From Streptomyces flaveolus (GTDB lineage Bacteria; Actinomycetota; Actinomycetes; Streptomycetales; Streptomycetaceae), in the NCBI RefSeq assembly GCF_014648815.1, contig NZ_BMRV01000026.1:1-43719 (forward strand): 43,719 nt of DNA. The letters run 5' to 3'. The notes beneath the pieces are model-generated. The model was given only the letters and a program-made list of their open reading frames with translations, was not told where the DNA came from and searched no databases. Positions 32,399 to 40,289 of the stretch are shown piece by piece (the stretch's first letter is position 1; each line of letters begins with the position of its first letter). Both the position numbers and the translations under genes were made by a program.

Positions 32399-32581
32399 GT
32401 CCGCCATTCTCGCGCGGCCCCGACCGGACGCGGGCCCTCCGCCGGCGAGGGGACCGCCTGCGCGACCGGCAACCCGACGCGCCCGCCCGCCCGGCCCTTT
32501 AACGACACGGTCGCCCAGAGTTCACAGCGCCCCAACCTCTCGAGTCCGAAGCCTCCGAACAAACTGGCTATGCTCACGGGC

Positions 32582-33505
32582 ATGGCCGCTCTCGGATGGC
32601 TCACTCCCCGTAGGCGCTCCGCCACGGCGCGGAGCGTGTTGGCAGGCGAGGCCTCGGCGGAGGCCGCCCGCAAGTCCACGCAGGACCTTCCCGAAGCCGC
32701 CCCGGGCGGGGAACCGGAGTTCCCCGTCCACGGTGACGACCGCGCCGCCGCCTTCTTCGACCTCGACAACACCGTGATGCAGGGTGCCGCGCTCTTCCAC
32801 TTCGGCCGGGGCCTCTACAAGCGGAAGTTCTTCGAGACCCGCGACCTCGCCCGGTTCGCCTGGCAGCAGGCATGGTTCCGGCTCGCCGGCATCGAGGACC
32901 CGGAGCACATGCAGGACGCCCGCGACTCGGCGCTGTCGATCGTCAAGGGCCACCGCGTCTCCGAGCTGAAGTCGATCGGCGAGGAGATCTACGACGAGTA
33001 CATGGCCGAGCGGATCTGGCCCGGCACCCGGGCACTGGCCCAGGCCCACCTCGACGCCGGCCAGAAGGTCTGGCTGGTCACGGCCGCCCCGGTGGAGATC
33101 GCCCAGGTGATCGCCCGCCGCCTGGGCCTGACCGGTGCGCTCGGCACGGTGGCCGAGTCGATCGGCGGCGTCTACACGGGCAAGCTGGTCGGCGAGCCGC
33201 TGCACGGCCCCGCCAAGGCGGAGGCGGTACGGGCACTGGCGGCGGCCGAGGGCCTGGACCTGTCCCGCTGCGCCGCCTACAGCGACTCCCACAACGACAT
33301 CCCGATGCTGTCGCTGGTCGGCCATCCGTACGCGATCAATCCCGACGCCAAACTGCGCAAGCACGCCCGCGAGCTGGAGTGGCGGCTGCGCGACTACCGC
33401 ACGGGCCGCAAGGCGGCCAAGGTCGGCATCCCGGCCGCCGCGGGCGTCGGCGCGGTGGCGGGCGGCACGGCGGCGGCCATCGCGCTGCACCGCCGCCGTC
33501 GCTGA
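32582..33505 (+). CDS. HAD-IB family phosphatase (SerB-like) with C-terminal hydrophobic tail
   Basis: A 307-residue HAD-superfamily hydrolase of subfamily IB. The nucleophile motif is FFDLDNTV (Asp60, Asp62), motif II is the Thr in WLVTAAP, and motif IV is YSDSHNDIPMLS. The cap contains conserved aromatic residues (FARFAWQQAWFRLAG). Relatives are phosphoserine phosphatase-like or acyl-phosphate-acting. The C-terminal segment, KVGIPAAAGVGAVAGGTAAA, is a hydrophobic stretch with four arginines at the end, so it may anchor in the membrane. The ATG at 32582 gives MAALGWLTP; an upstream ATG at 32570 would add four residues. It lies just before bldN. Confidence 0.88.
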   Translation: MAALGWLTPRRRSATARSVLAGEASAEAARKSTQDLPEAAPGGEPEFPVHGDDRAAAFFDLDNTVMQGAALFHFGRGLYKRKFFETRDLARFAWQQAWFRLAGIEDPEHMQDARDSALSIVKGHRVSELKSIGEEIYDEYMAERIWPGTRALAQAHLDAGQKVWLVTAAPVEIAQVIARRLGLTGALGTVAESIGGVYTGKLVGEPLHGPAKAEAVRALAAAEGLDLSRCAAYSDSHNDIPMLSLVGHPYAINPDAKLRKHARELEWRLRDYRTGRKAAKVGIPAAAGVGAVAGGTAAAIALHRRRR

Positions 33506-33836
33506 CCGGCCCCCGGCACCGGCGGCGCGGCGCCGCCAATCGGTCGGACCTACCCCCGGAGGGCCCTCTTCAGTCCTCTTCTGTCACATCGAGCACAACA
33601 CGCACTGTAGTCACCAGGAACCCGAACCGTTTCGGTCATCAAGTGATCAATGTTCCGCACCTGACCGGGCGTCAATCGGCTACAGAAGCGACGTAATCGA
33701 TGATTTGAGCAACTGGGCGTAGCAGCACCTGTACGAAGCGTTATTCTCCTCAGACGCAATCCGGTACCCCACCTTCGCTACGACGGGTGAATGGTTCCGT
33801 ACTGCACGTGATGGAAGCTCTGCCTCTGGGAGTCCC
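33506..33836 (+). promoter_or_regulatory. 331-bp intergenic region upstream of bldN
   Basis: This relatively AT-rich stretch holds the bldN promoter region. From the literature, bldN of S. coelicolor is a BldD target. I see an ATCA-AG-TGAT dyad and an overlapping TGATCA around 33638-33647, but no clear match to a full BldD box or a consensus -35/-10. No open reading frame with a convincing ribosome site is present. Confidence 0.45.
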
Positions 33837-34628
33837 GTGTACCCACACGTCGGGGTTGACGCCTCGGGCCTGGCTACGCTGCGCGCAACGGTCAAATCAG
33901 CCCAGGACCTGTTGCGCGTCTTCGTCCCCACCGCGTATGCCGTCCCCGCCCTCGCCGCGGCCACCGCCCCCGTCGGCCGGTGCTATGCACTGGCCGAGGG
34001 CAGCGCCGCCGTCGGCAGACGGGCGCGGTCGTCCTCGTCCGGGGCCGCCGCCACCCACCGCCGCCCCGCCGCGGACAGCGACAGCGCCCGCATGATGGAC
34101 CTGGTCGAACGGGCCCAGGCCGGCGAGGCGGACGCGTTCGGGCGGCTCTACGACCAGTACAGCGACACTGTCTATCGCTACATCTACTACCGCGTCGGCG
34201 GCAAGGCGACCGCCGAGGACCTGACCAGCGAGACCTTCCTGCGGGCCCTCAGGCGCATCGGCACCTTCACCTGGCAGGGGCGCGACTTCGGCGCCTGGCT
34301 CGTGACCATCGCCCGCAACCTCGTCGCCGACCACTTCAAGTCCAGCCGCTTCCGGCTGGAGGTCACCACCGGCGAGATGCTCGACGCCAACGAGGTCGAG
34401 CGGTCCCCCGAGGACTCCGTCCTCGAATCCCTCTCCAACGCCGCCCTCCTCGACGCCGTACGGCGGCTCAACCCGCAGCAGCAGGAGTGCGTCACCCTGC
34501 GCTTCCTCCAGGGCCTCTCGGTCGCCGAGACCGCCCGCGTCATGGGCAAGAACGAGGGCGCCATCAAGACCCTCCAGTACCGGGCCGTCCGCACCCTCGC
34601 CCGACTGCTGCCGGACGACGCCCGCTGA
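33837..34628 (+). CDS. bldN: Developmental ECF sigma factor BldN
   Basis: A 263-residue sigma factor. Region 2 (about 86-160) has GRLYDQYSDTVYRYIYYRVG and WLVTIARNLVADHFK; region 4 (about 205-255) has NPQQQECVTLRFLQGLSVAE and NEGAIKTLQYRAVRTLARL. An N-terminal extension of about 86 residues, unusual for ECF factors, fits the known pro-form of BldN. The GTG at 33837 has GGGAG five bases upstream. In Streptomyces BldN controls aerial-hypha genes (chaplins, rodlins, bldM) and is held by the anti-sigma RsbN, whose gene follows. Identity rests on this extension and the neighbours. Confidence 0.95.
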   Translation: MYPHVGVDASGLATLRATVKSAQDLLRVFVPTAYAVPALAAATAPVGRCYALAEGSAAVGRRARSSSSGAAATHRRPAADSDSARMMDLVERAQAGEADAFGRLYDQYSDTVYRYIYYRVGGKATAEDLTSETFLRALRRIGTFTWQGRDFGAWLVTIARNLVADHFKSSRFRLEVTTGEMLDANEVERSPEDSVLESLSNAALLDAVRRLNPQQQECVTLRFLQGLSVAETARVMGKNEGAIKTLQYRAVRTLARLLPDDAR

Positions 34629-34673
34629 GCCCCCGGCGCCCCCGAGGCGTCGCCACCCTCCGCATTCCCCAAG

Positions 34674-34686
34674 TCACCGTCAGTGA
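34674..34686 (+). promoter_or_regulatory. TCAC-N5-GTGA inverted repeat upstream of rsbN
   Basis: TCACCGTCAGTGA has perfect 4-bp arms, 37 bp upstream of the putative rsbN -35 element. The outer bases fit the BldD-box shape (T-x-A-C ... G-T-x-A), the inner ones do not. Weak regulatory candidate. Confidence 0.25.
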
Positions 34687-34722
34687 AAGTCGGTTGGGAC
34701 CACGGCCCGGTCCTCCGTCGTC

Positions 34723-34751
34723 CGTAACCCAAGTGCCGCGCCGCTCGTTGT
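34723..34751 (+). promoter_or_regulatory. BldN-type ECF promoter for rsbN
   Basis: CGTAAC (34723-34728) and CGTTGT (34746-34751) are separated by 17 bp. They match the published sigma-BldN consensus (CGTAAC, about 16 bp, CGTTGA) with one base change in the -10. This supports the known feedback in which BldN activates its own anti-sigma gene. Confidence 0.7.
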
Positions 34752-34881
34752 GCGGGATGCAGGCTCCCTGTGGTCACTCCCCGACCGGCTCCCACCACAC
34801 GCGGGTGTGGTTCCGTCCGGGGCGTGCAACCCTCAGGACCCCCTGGGGAGTCGACCGTCATGACGAGAGGAGGTGCCGCCA

Positions 34882-36129
34882 GTGATCGCGAACGTATCGG
34901 CGCACCGGCGGGCGAACGCCTTCGCCCAGGCTCTGGAGGAGCAGTCCGATCCCGGGGCGGCGGCCGAGCAGTCCGAAGGACCGGCACCCGCCGGGGCCGT
35001 CGCGGAACAGACCGAGCAGGGACGTCTGCTGTCCCTCGCCGCCGGCCTGGAAACGCTGCCCCGGCCGGAGCTGGATCCCGAGGTCAAGGTCGTCCAGCGG
35101 GCCCAACTGGTGGCCGCGTTCGAGGCCATGATGCAGGAGGGCACCGCGGGCGGCGGGGCGACGGACCCTTCGGTGCCCGAGCAGCGCCGGGCCCGTGGCG
35201 CCCATCGGGCGACCCCACTGGGAAAGTTCCGGCCGCGGTCCCGGCTGGCCAAGGGCCTCACCGCGGGCGGACTGAGCGTGAGTGTCGCCGCCGGAGCCTT
35301 CGGCGGAGTCGCCGCTGCCAGTTCGGACGCGCTGCCCGGTGACTCGCTCTACGGCCTCAAGCGCGGCATAGAGGACTTCCGGCTCGGACTCGCCGACGGC
35401 GACGACGAACGCGGCCGGGCCTACCTCGACCTGGCATCCACCCGGCTGAACGAGGCACGTCGCCTCATGGAGCGCGGCCGCAGCGGCCCCCTCGACCACG
35501 AGGACCTCGGCGAGATCCGCCGCGCCCTGTCCGGCATGCGGCACGACGCGTCCGAAGGCCACCGCCTGCTCAGCGCGGCCTACGCCCGCGACCCCGACTC
35601 CCTGGGCCCCATGCAGGCGCTCTCCGCCTTCTCCCGCTCGCACCGGGAGACCTGGGGCGCCCTGCGCGAACGGCTGCCCGTGCAGCTCGGGGACGTCAGC
35701 GAAGAGGTGTCGTCGGTGTTCGACGCCATAGAGGACGACGTCGCCCCGCTGGAGTCCCTGCTGCCGAAGTCACCGGCCCAGGAGGGCACCCCCGGCGACG
35801 ACGGGCGACCGAGCGGTTCCGGCCCGGCGACCACCGACACGCCCGGCACCGGACGCTCCACGTCCCCCGGCACCGGCAGCGGCGGCCCGTCCGACGGCGC
35901 ACGCACCGGCAGTGGCGGCCCCAGCGAGTCCGCCCCCTCCGGCACCACCGACGACGGCCTGCTCGGCGGCGGTTCCGGCGGCCTGCTCGACCCGCCGAAG
36001 GCCAGCGGCAGCGCCGCCTCCCCGTCCCCCGGGGCCACCACACCACCCCCGAAGCCGGACGTCACCCTGCCGCCCCTGCTCCCCGGCCTGCTGCCCGGCC
36101 TGGGCATCCACGGCGAGGACGCGGACTGA
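34882..36129 (+). CDS. rsbN: Anti-sigma factor RsbN (DUF5667 domain)
   Basis: A 415-residue membrane anti-sigma factor. The N-terminal cytoplasmic part (1-~120) starts MIANVSAHRRANAFAQALEE and holds the presumed sigma-binding helices. A single transmembrane helix lies at about 124-147. The DUF5667 domain follows at once (DALPGDSLYGLKRGIEDFRL), then a long Gly/Ser/Pro/Thr-rich external tail. RsbN sequesters BldN at the membrane. The GTG at 34882 is chosen for the AGAGGAGG site at 34866-34873. It does not resemble zinc-type anti-sigmas. It has its own BldN-type promoter. Confidence 0.92.
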   Translation: MIANVSAHRRANAFAQALEEQSDPGAAAEQSEGPAPAGAVAEQTEQGRLLSLAAGLETLPRPELDPEVKVVQRAQLVAAFEAMMQEGTAGGGATDPSVPEQRRARGAHRATPLGKFRPRSRLAKGLTAGGLSVSVAAGAFGGVAAASSDALPGDSLYGLKRGIEDFRLGLADGDDERGRAYLDLASTRLNEARRLMERGRSGPLDHEDLGEIRRALSGMRHDASEGHRLLSAAYARDPDSLGPMQALSAFSRSHRETWGALRERLPVQLGDVSEEVSSVFDAIEDDVAPLESLLPKSPAQEGTPGDDGRPSGSGPATTDTPGTGRSTSPGTGSGGPSDGARTGSGGPSESAPSGTTDDGLLGGGSGGLLDPPKASGSAASPSPGATTPPPKPDVTLPPLLPGLLPGLGIHGEDAD

Positions 36130-36132
36130 CCC

Positions 36133-36165
36133 GGTGGGGTGCCCCATCACAAGGGGCACCCCACC
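36133..36165. terminator. Bidirectional terminator between rsbN and the acyltransferase
   Basis: GGTGGGGTGCCCC (36133-36145) pairs perfectly with GGGGCACCCCACC (36153-36165) over a 7-nt loop, four bases after the rsbN stop codon and before the convergent acyltransferase. Confidence 0.75.
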
Positions 36166-36172
36166 GCCGCAC

Positions 36173-37255
36173 TCAGAAGAACACCGACCGCCGCTGCACC
36201 AGCAACTTGTAGAGCGTGTGCTGGATCTGCTCCCTGACCTGGTCCGTCAGGTTGAACATCAGCATCGGATCCTCGGCCGCCTCCGGCGGATAACCGTCCG
36301 TGGGAATCGGCTCACCGAACTGGATCGTCCACTTCGTCGGCAACGGCACCGCACCCAGCGGGCCGAGCCACGGAAACGTCGGCGTCAGCGGGAAGTACGG
36401 GAACCCCAGCAACCGCGCCAGGGTCTTCGCGTTCCCGATCATCGGATAGATCTCCTCCGCCCCGACGATCGAGCACGGAATGATCGGCGCGCCCTGCCGC
36501 AGCGCCGTCGACACGAAGCCGCCACGCCCGAAGCGCTGCAGCTTGTAGCGCTCGCTGAACGGCTTGCCGATGCCCTTGAACCCCTCCGGCATCACCCCGA
36601 CCAGCTCCCCCTGGGCCAGCAACCGCTCCGCGTCCTCCGCACACGCCAGCGTGTGGCCGAGCTTGCGGGCCAGCTCGTTCACCACCGGCAGCACGAACAC
36701 CAGGTCCGCCGCCAGAAGCCGCAGATGCCGGTCGGCCGGATGGTGGTCGTGCACGGCGACCTGCATCATCAGACCGTCCAGCGGCAGCGTCCCGGAGTGG
36801 TTGGCGACGATCAGCGCGCCACCCTCCGCCGGGATGTTCTCCACGCCCTTCACATCGACCCGGAAGTACTTCTCGTACATCGGCCGCAGCAGCGACATCA
36901 GCACCTGGTCGGTGAGTTCGGCGTCGTAGCCGAAGTCGTCGACCTCGTAGTCGCCGGTGAGACGGCGCCGCAGGAAGGCCAGGCCCGCCGCGACACGCCG
37001 TTCGAGGCCACCGTCCGCGTCCTGCGCCCGCGCCTGGCCGCCGTCGGACCCCGGCGACCCGCCGGGCACGGGACCGTCGTCCCGCGCCGCCCCGCGGACG
37101 GGCAACGGCTGCACCTCGCGCACCGGCACGGACTCCGCCGCGCCGCCCTTGCGCCGGCTCCCCCCGCCGCGGCGCCGCGCCGGGCGCTGTCCCCCACTCC
37201 CGCCGCTCCCGCGGGACCGGTCGTCGTCGAATGGAATGACCTTGGCGTCCGCCAT
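36173..37255 (-). CDS. Lysophospholipid acyltransferase family protein
   Basis: A 360-residue protein of the LPLAT superfamily. The N-terminal ~85 residues are charged, Gly/Arg-rich and probably disordered. The acyltransferase core has the catalytic His in NHSGTLPLDG, with six rather than four residues between His153 and Asp160, the pattern of the MGAT/DGAT2-like subgroup. Later blocks are MPEGFKGIGKPFSERYKLQ and GRGGFVSTALRQGAPIIPC. It probably esterifies a glycerol or phospholipid acceptor at the membrane. The ATG at 37255 has GAGGAG upstream, which overlaps the stop of the epimerase gene 14 bp away, so they are one operon. The M. tuberculosis homologue is Rv0502. Confidence 0.88.
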   Translation of the reverse strand: MADAKVIPFDDDRSRGSGGSGGQRPARRRGGGSRRKGGAAESVPVREVQPLPVRGAARDDGPVPGGSPGSDGGQARAQDADGGLERRVAAGLAFLRRRLTGDYEVDDFGYDAELTDQVLMSLLRPMYEKYFRVDVKGVENIPAEGGALIVANHSGTLPLDGLMMQVAVHDHHPADRHLRLLAADLVFVLPVVNELARKLGHTLACAEDAERLLAQGELVGVMPEGFKGIGKPFSERYKLQRFGRGGFVSTALRQGAPIIPCSIVGAEEIYPMIGNAKTLARLLGFPYFPLTPTFPWLGPLGAVPLPTKWTIQFGEPIPTDGYPPEAAEDPMLMFNLTDQVREQIQHTLYKLLVQRRSVFF

Positions 37256-37269
37256 CGTTGCTGCGCTCC

Positions 37270-38331
37270 TCAGTTGGCGCTCTGCGTCGGGAGGTGGCCG
37301 CTGCCCCGCAGGGACAGCTCTGCGATCCGGTCGACGGCCCCCGCGAGGGCCTCCGGCGGCAGCAGCCCGGGACCGCGGCCGCGCACGAAGTCCGCGAACG
37401 TCCCGGCCGTCGTGTACTTCGGCCGGAACCCCAGGGTCTCGCGCATCTGTGTGGTGTCCACGACCCGCCCGTGGGTGAGCAGCCGGATCTGCTCGGGGGA
37501 GAAGTCCGTCATCCCCAGCGTACGCACGAGGGAGCCCGCCCAGGTGACCGCCGGAAGCAGCAACGGCACCGTGGGGCGCCCCAGCCGGCGCGAGCACTGG
37601 GAGAGCAGCAGGACGCCGTCGCCGGCGATGTTGAAGGTGCCGCTGTTCAGGGTGCCGCGCCGCGGCTCGTGCGAGGCGGTCCGCAGCACCTCGATCACGT
37701 CGTCCTCGTGCACGAACTGCAGCCGCGGGTCGTAGCCGAACACCGTCGGCAGCACCGGCAGCCCGAAGTACGACGCGAGGGGCGTGTCCGCGCTCCGGCC
37801 CAGGATGTTGGCGAATCGCAGCACGCACACCGCGACGTCCGGCCGGCGGCGCGCGAAGCCCCGCACATACCCCTCGACCTCCACGGCGTCCTTGGCGAAT
37901 CCGCCGCTGGGCAGCGACTTGGGCGCGGTGGTCTCCGTACAGACGGCCGGGTCTCGCGGCGCGGAACCGTAGACGTTCGTACTGGACTTGACCACGAGCC
38001 GCTTCACGGTCGGCGACTTCTGGCAGGCGCCGAGCAGCTGCATCGTGCCGATGACGTTGGTCTCCTTGACCGACGTGCGGCTGCCGCTGCCCAGCGGGGT
38101 GCCCGTGACGTCCATGTGGACGACCGTGTCCGCGCCCGTCTCGGCCAGCACCCGCCCGATGGCCGACTGCCGGATGTCGGCCTGGACGAAGTCGGCGCCG
38201 CCCAGATGGTGCTCCGGCGCGACGGCGTCCACGGCCACGACCCGGTCCACGTCGGGATCACGCTGGATCCGCCGGACGAACCGGCCTCCCAGCGGACGGG
38301 CCACCCCGGTCACGAGCACGACCTTGCCCAA
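37270..38331 (-). CDS. NAD-dependent epimerase/dehydratase-like protein, catalytic Tyr missing
   Basis: A 353-residue extended-SDR protein. The nucleotide motif TGVARPLGG is at residues 8-16, and a KSSTNVYGS strand near 116 carries the usual Ser. The YxxxK motif is not intact: the lysine (Lys147 in GGFAKDAVEVE) has Gly rather than Tyr four residues before. So it may be an atypical SDR that binds NAD(P) without epimerase action. The C-terminal part has FVHEDDVIEVL. It starts at TTG 38331 with GAGGAAGG upstream. It lies between the bS22 gene and the acyltransferase, as Rv0501 does in M. tuberculosis. Confidence 0.85.
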   Translation of the reverse strand: MGKVVLVTGVARPLGGRFVRRIQRDPDVDRVVAVDAVAPEHHLGGADFVQADIRQSAIGRVLAETGADTVVHMDVTGTPLGSGSRTSVKETNVIGTMQLLGACQKSPTVKRLVVKSSTNVYGSAPRDPAVCTETTAPKSLPSGGFAKDAVEVEGYVRGFARRRPDVAVCVLRFANILGRSADTPLASYFGLPVLPTVFGYDPRLQFVHEDDVIEVLRTASHEPRRGTLNSGTFNIAGDGVLLLSQCSRRLGRPTVPLLLPAVTWAGSLVRTLGMTDFSPEQIRLLTHGRVVDTTQMRETLGFRPKYTTAGTFADFVRGRGPGLLPPEALAGAVDRIAELSLRGSGHLPTQSAN

Positions 38332-38493
38332 GATCAGCGCCTTCCTCTCGCCCTACTCCGTACCCTGCCGCGTTCCCGCCTGCGGGCCAACTTAGCCGGT
38401 CGGTGTTGCGCTGTGATGACCGTCGGATGCAGCACGTGACGGGAATTCGCGCTCGCCCGGCCTCGAGGATCCCGGCAGGATCCCGGGATACGA

Positions 38494-38528
38494 CTGTGGC
38501 CCCCCACCGAATCGGTGGGGGGCCACAG
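38494..38528. terminator. Terminator after the bS22 gene
   Basis: CTGTGGCCCCCCACCGA (38494-38510) pairs perfectly with TCGGTGGGGGGCCACAG (38512-38528). The stem is 17 bp, with the inner pairs opening as the loop. It lies 25 bp after the stop codon of the minus-strand bS22 gene. Confidence 0.8.
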
Positions 38529-38552
38529 AACACGCTGACGGCGCAGCGTCGC

Positions 38553-38651
38553 TTACTTCTTGTTGCGACGCTGAACGCGCGTGCGCTTGAGCAGCTTGCG
38601 GTGCTTCTTCTTGGCCATCCGCTTGCGCCGCTTCTTGATAACAGAGCCCAC
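38553..38651 (-). CDS. Ribosomal protein bS22 homologue (AURKAIP1/COX24 domain), 32 residues
   Basis: A 32-residue, very basic protein beginning GSVIKKRRKRMAKKKHRKLL after the start. It ends TRVQRRNKK, followed by TAA. The KKRRKRMAKKKHRKLLK core is the AURKAIP1/COX24 signature of actinobacterial ribosomal protein bS22 (Rv0500B in M. tuberculosis), bound in the small subunit near the decoding region. The start is a GTG at 38651 with GAGGG upstream. It is too short for many gene finders. The upstream neighbour is a BldC-like regulator; the downstream one is the epimerase-like gene across a strong terminator. Confidence 0.92.
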   Translation of the reverse strand: MGSVIKKRRKRMAKKKHRKLLKRTRVQRRNKK

Positions 38652-38760
38652 GACTACCCTCGCTCACTTCTCATCACTCGGTTGTTTGGGCGCCATGGGC
38701 CCACACGACCTACGAGGGGCTAGCCTACCCGCCCGAGCGCTGAGGTCGTAATCGAGGTCG

Positions 38761-38973
38761 TCAGGCCGTTTCCACCCCCACATAGCTCTCGCGGAGGTAC
38801 TCGTGAACCGCTTGCTCCGGGACGCGGAACGACCGTCCCACCCGGATCGCGGGCAGATGACCGCTGTGCACCAACCGGTACACGGTCATCTTGGACACGC
38901 GCATCACCGAGGCGACCTCCGCCACGGTAAGGAACTGAACCTCGTTCAGAGGCCTTTCGCCAGCTGCAGCCAT
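38761..38973 (-). CDS. bdtA: BldC/MerR-like helix-turn-helix DNA-binding protein
   Basis: A 70-residue protein that is one excisionase/MerR-type winged helix: NEVQFLTVAEVASVMRVSKM, then TVYRLVHSGHLPAIRVGRSF. The VHSGHLPAIRVGRSFRVP wing is close to that of BldC. It is presumed to be a transcription regulator. The ATG at 38973 is chosen for AGGTG nearby and normal length; the frame stays open upstream but the extra residues are not family-like. I recall the S. coelicolor gene at this position as bdtA, a BldD target; that name is from memory. The M. tuberculosis counterpart is Rv0500A. Confidence 0.85.
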   Translation of the reverse strand: MAAAGERPLNEVQFLTVAEVASVMRVSKMTVYRLVHSGHLPAIRVGRSFRVPEQAVHEYLRESYVGVETA

Positions 38974-39003
38974 GACACACCTGAACCTTCCGCACTCGAC
39001 GGC

Positions 39004-39024
39004 CACCGGCTTCCCCTTCCGGTG
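39004..39024. promoter_or_regulatory. CACCGG-N9-CCGGTG inverted repeat upstream of the BldC-like gene
   Basis: A perfect 6-bp-arm inverted repeat, centred about 40 bp before the start codon at 38973. Its place and size suit an operator. No regulator can be assigned; the outer CAC/GTG could fit a BldD- or BldC-type site. Confidence 0.35.
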
Positions 39025-39102
39025 ACTCTTCGTCGCTGCGTGCTCACTCCCCAATGTAGGTGCGGGTGATGCGAATGGGGAAGAGGTGCACGCATCGGCG
39101 TC

Positions 39103-39924
39103 CTACTGGGACAGACACGCCCGATTGAGTACGTAGCGGGTGAGCGGCCGGTAGTACTCGGGCCGCACACCGTCATCAAGCGGAACGGCGACGGACACCA
39201 ACCCCTCGGCCTCCCCCACGAAGAGCGCGGGATCGTTCGTATCGCCCGGCCCGATGGCCTCGAACCCCAGCTGACCTGCTCCGCAGACCCAGCCGTGGTC
39301 CCCGATCACCAACTCGGGAAGCGGCCCGCCGGCGTCGGCCGCCACAGCCAGCGCGGTCCGAACCGGGAGCGGCGAGTGCGTGTGTGCGCCGGGCTCACAA
39401 CCGGGGCGTTCCGCGCCGGCTTCCCGCACCAACGCGACTCCCCGGACGTACTCGAGGTTGTAGGTGCGTAGACCGAACCGGGTCGTCATGTCGACACAGT
39501 GACCCTGCGCCGGGGTGAGGACAGCACATCCCGCCGCCGACAGGGCGTCTGCCAGGGCGACGTAGAAACCGAGCAGCCGATGCGGGTGCCCGGTGCCGAG
39601 AAGGACCGGAGCGCGACGCTCGGCCACCGCGGCCAGGCGCCCGGCGAAGGCGTCCAGAGCGGTCAGCGTCCGCTCGGGGTCGATCACATCCTGGCCCGAA
39701 GTATGCCGCGGGTCGGCCGAAACACCACACCTGCGCGCCATCAGCCCGAGCAGTTCCCGCTGCCCCCAGTCGCCCTCCGGATCGATCCCGATCAGCACCC
39801 GCGGATCCCGGGCGGCGAACAACCGGTAACTCCGCAGACTCGCCTCCCGAGAAGTGGCCACCACACCGGCAAGACGAACATCCAGAAGATGAGCCCGAAG
39901 AGCTCCACGGCTCAACACCCGCAC
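39103..39924 (-). CDS. Conserved actinobacterial protein, possible phosphatase
   Basis: About 273 residues, cytoplasmic, no signal or membrane segment. Visible motifs are HTSGQDVIDPERTLTALDAF, a nucleotide- or phosphate-binding-like VLLGTGHPHRLLGFYVALAD, PELVIGDHGWVCGAGQLGFE, and a conserved end PEYYRPLTRYVL. Streptomyces homologues are often labelled phosphatase; I see no classic phosphatase signature that proves it. The start is uncertain: the GTG at 39924 (with CAGGA upstream) is used here, but a GTG at 39966 after GGGGAG would add 14 residues. It stands alone between the BldC-like gene and a repeat-rich intergenic region. Confidence 0.65.
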   Translation of the reverse strand: MRVLSRGALRAHLLDVRLAGVVATSREASLRSYRLFAARDPRVLIGIDPEGDWGQRELLGLMARRCGVSADPRHTSGQDVIDPERTLTALDAFAGRLAAVAERRAPVLLGTGHPHRLLGFYVALADALSAAGCAVLTPAQGHCVDMTTRFGLRTYNLEYVRGVALVREAGAERPGCEPGAHTHSPLPVRTALAVAADAGGPLPELVIGDHGWVCGAGQLGFEAIGPGDTNDPALFVGEAEGLVSVAVPLDDGVRPEYYRPLTRYVLNRACLSQ

Positions 39925-40097
39925 GATCCTGCCGGACCCACCCACGCCCGAACCCGAGATCCCCACAATCTCCCCACGGACGGCGTAACCGCTGTCATGC
40001 CGCCCAAGCCGCTGGTCGCCTCGTCGCCCCCGCACAGCCGCGGGCAGCTGCCCCGCCCAGCTGCGGGCAGTCGTGCCTCCCCCGGTGCCTGAACGGC

Positions 40098-40172
40098 CTG
40101 GGAGGTGCCCCCAGGGGCGGCACGGGTGGGCGGTGGGAGTCCCCCCGCTCGAGCGGAGCCGAGAGTGGGGGG
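40098..40172. repeat. Streptomyces intergenic palindromic repeats (REP-like)
   Basis: The 365-bp gap between 39924 and 40290 holds two hairpin-forming elements. One is CCTGGGAGGTGCCCCCAGG (40098-40116). The other is a longer element around CCGCTCGAGCGG (40145-40156), flanked by CCCCCC (40141-40146) and GGGGGG (40167-40172). Both match sequences I recognise as widely repeated between streptomycete genes. A short ACCGGC-type run near 40217-40235 follows. No gene is evident in the gap. Confidence 0.6.
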
Positions 40173-40289
40173 CACCCCGGCAGCGCCAGGCCACGCGACC
40201 CACCCCCGCCTTGCACCGGCACCGGCACCGGCACGGCAGCCAAGGCAACAGCCGGCCGGCTCACCCGCCCCGCACGCCGGAAGAAACCG

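Noticed and set aside
39925..40289. N-terminal extension of the phosphatase-like gene through the repeat region
   Set aside because: The frame runs through REP-like hairpins, encodes Cys/Arg-rich low-quality sequence and lacks a better ribosome site.
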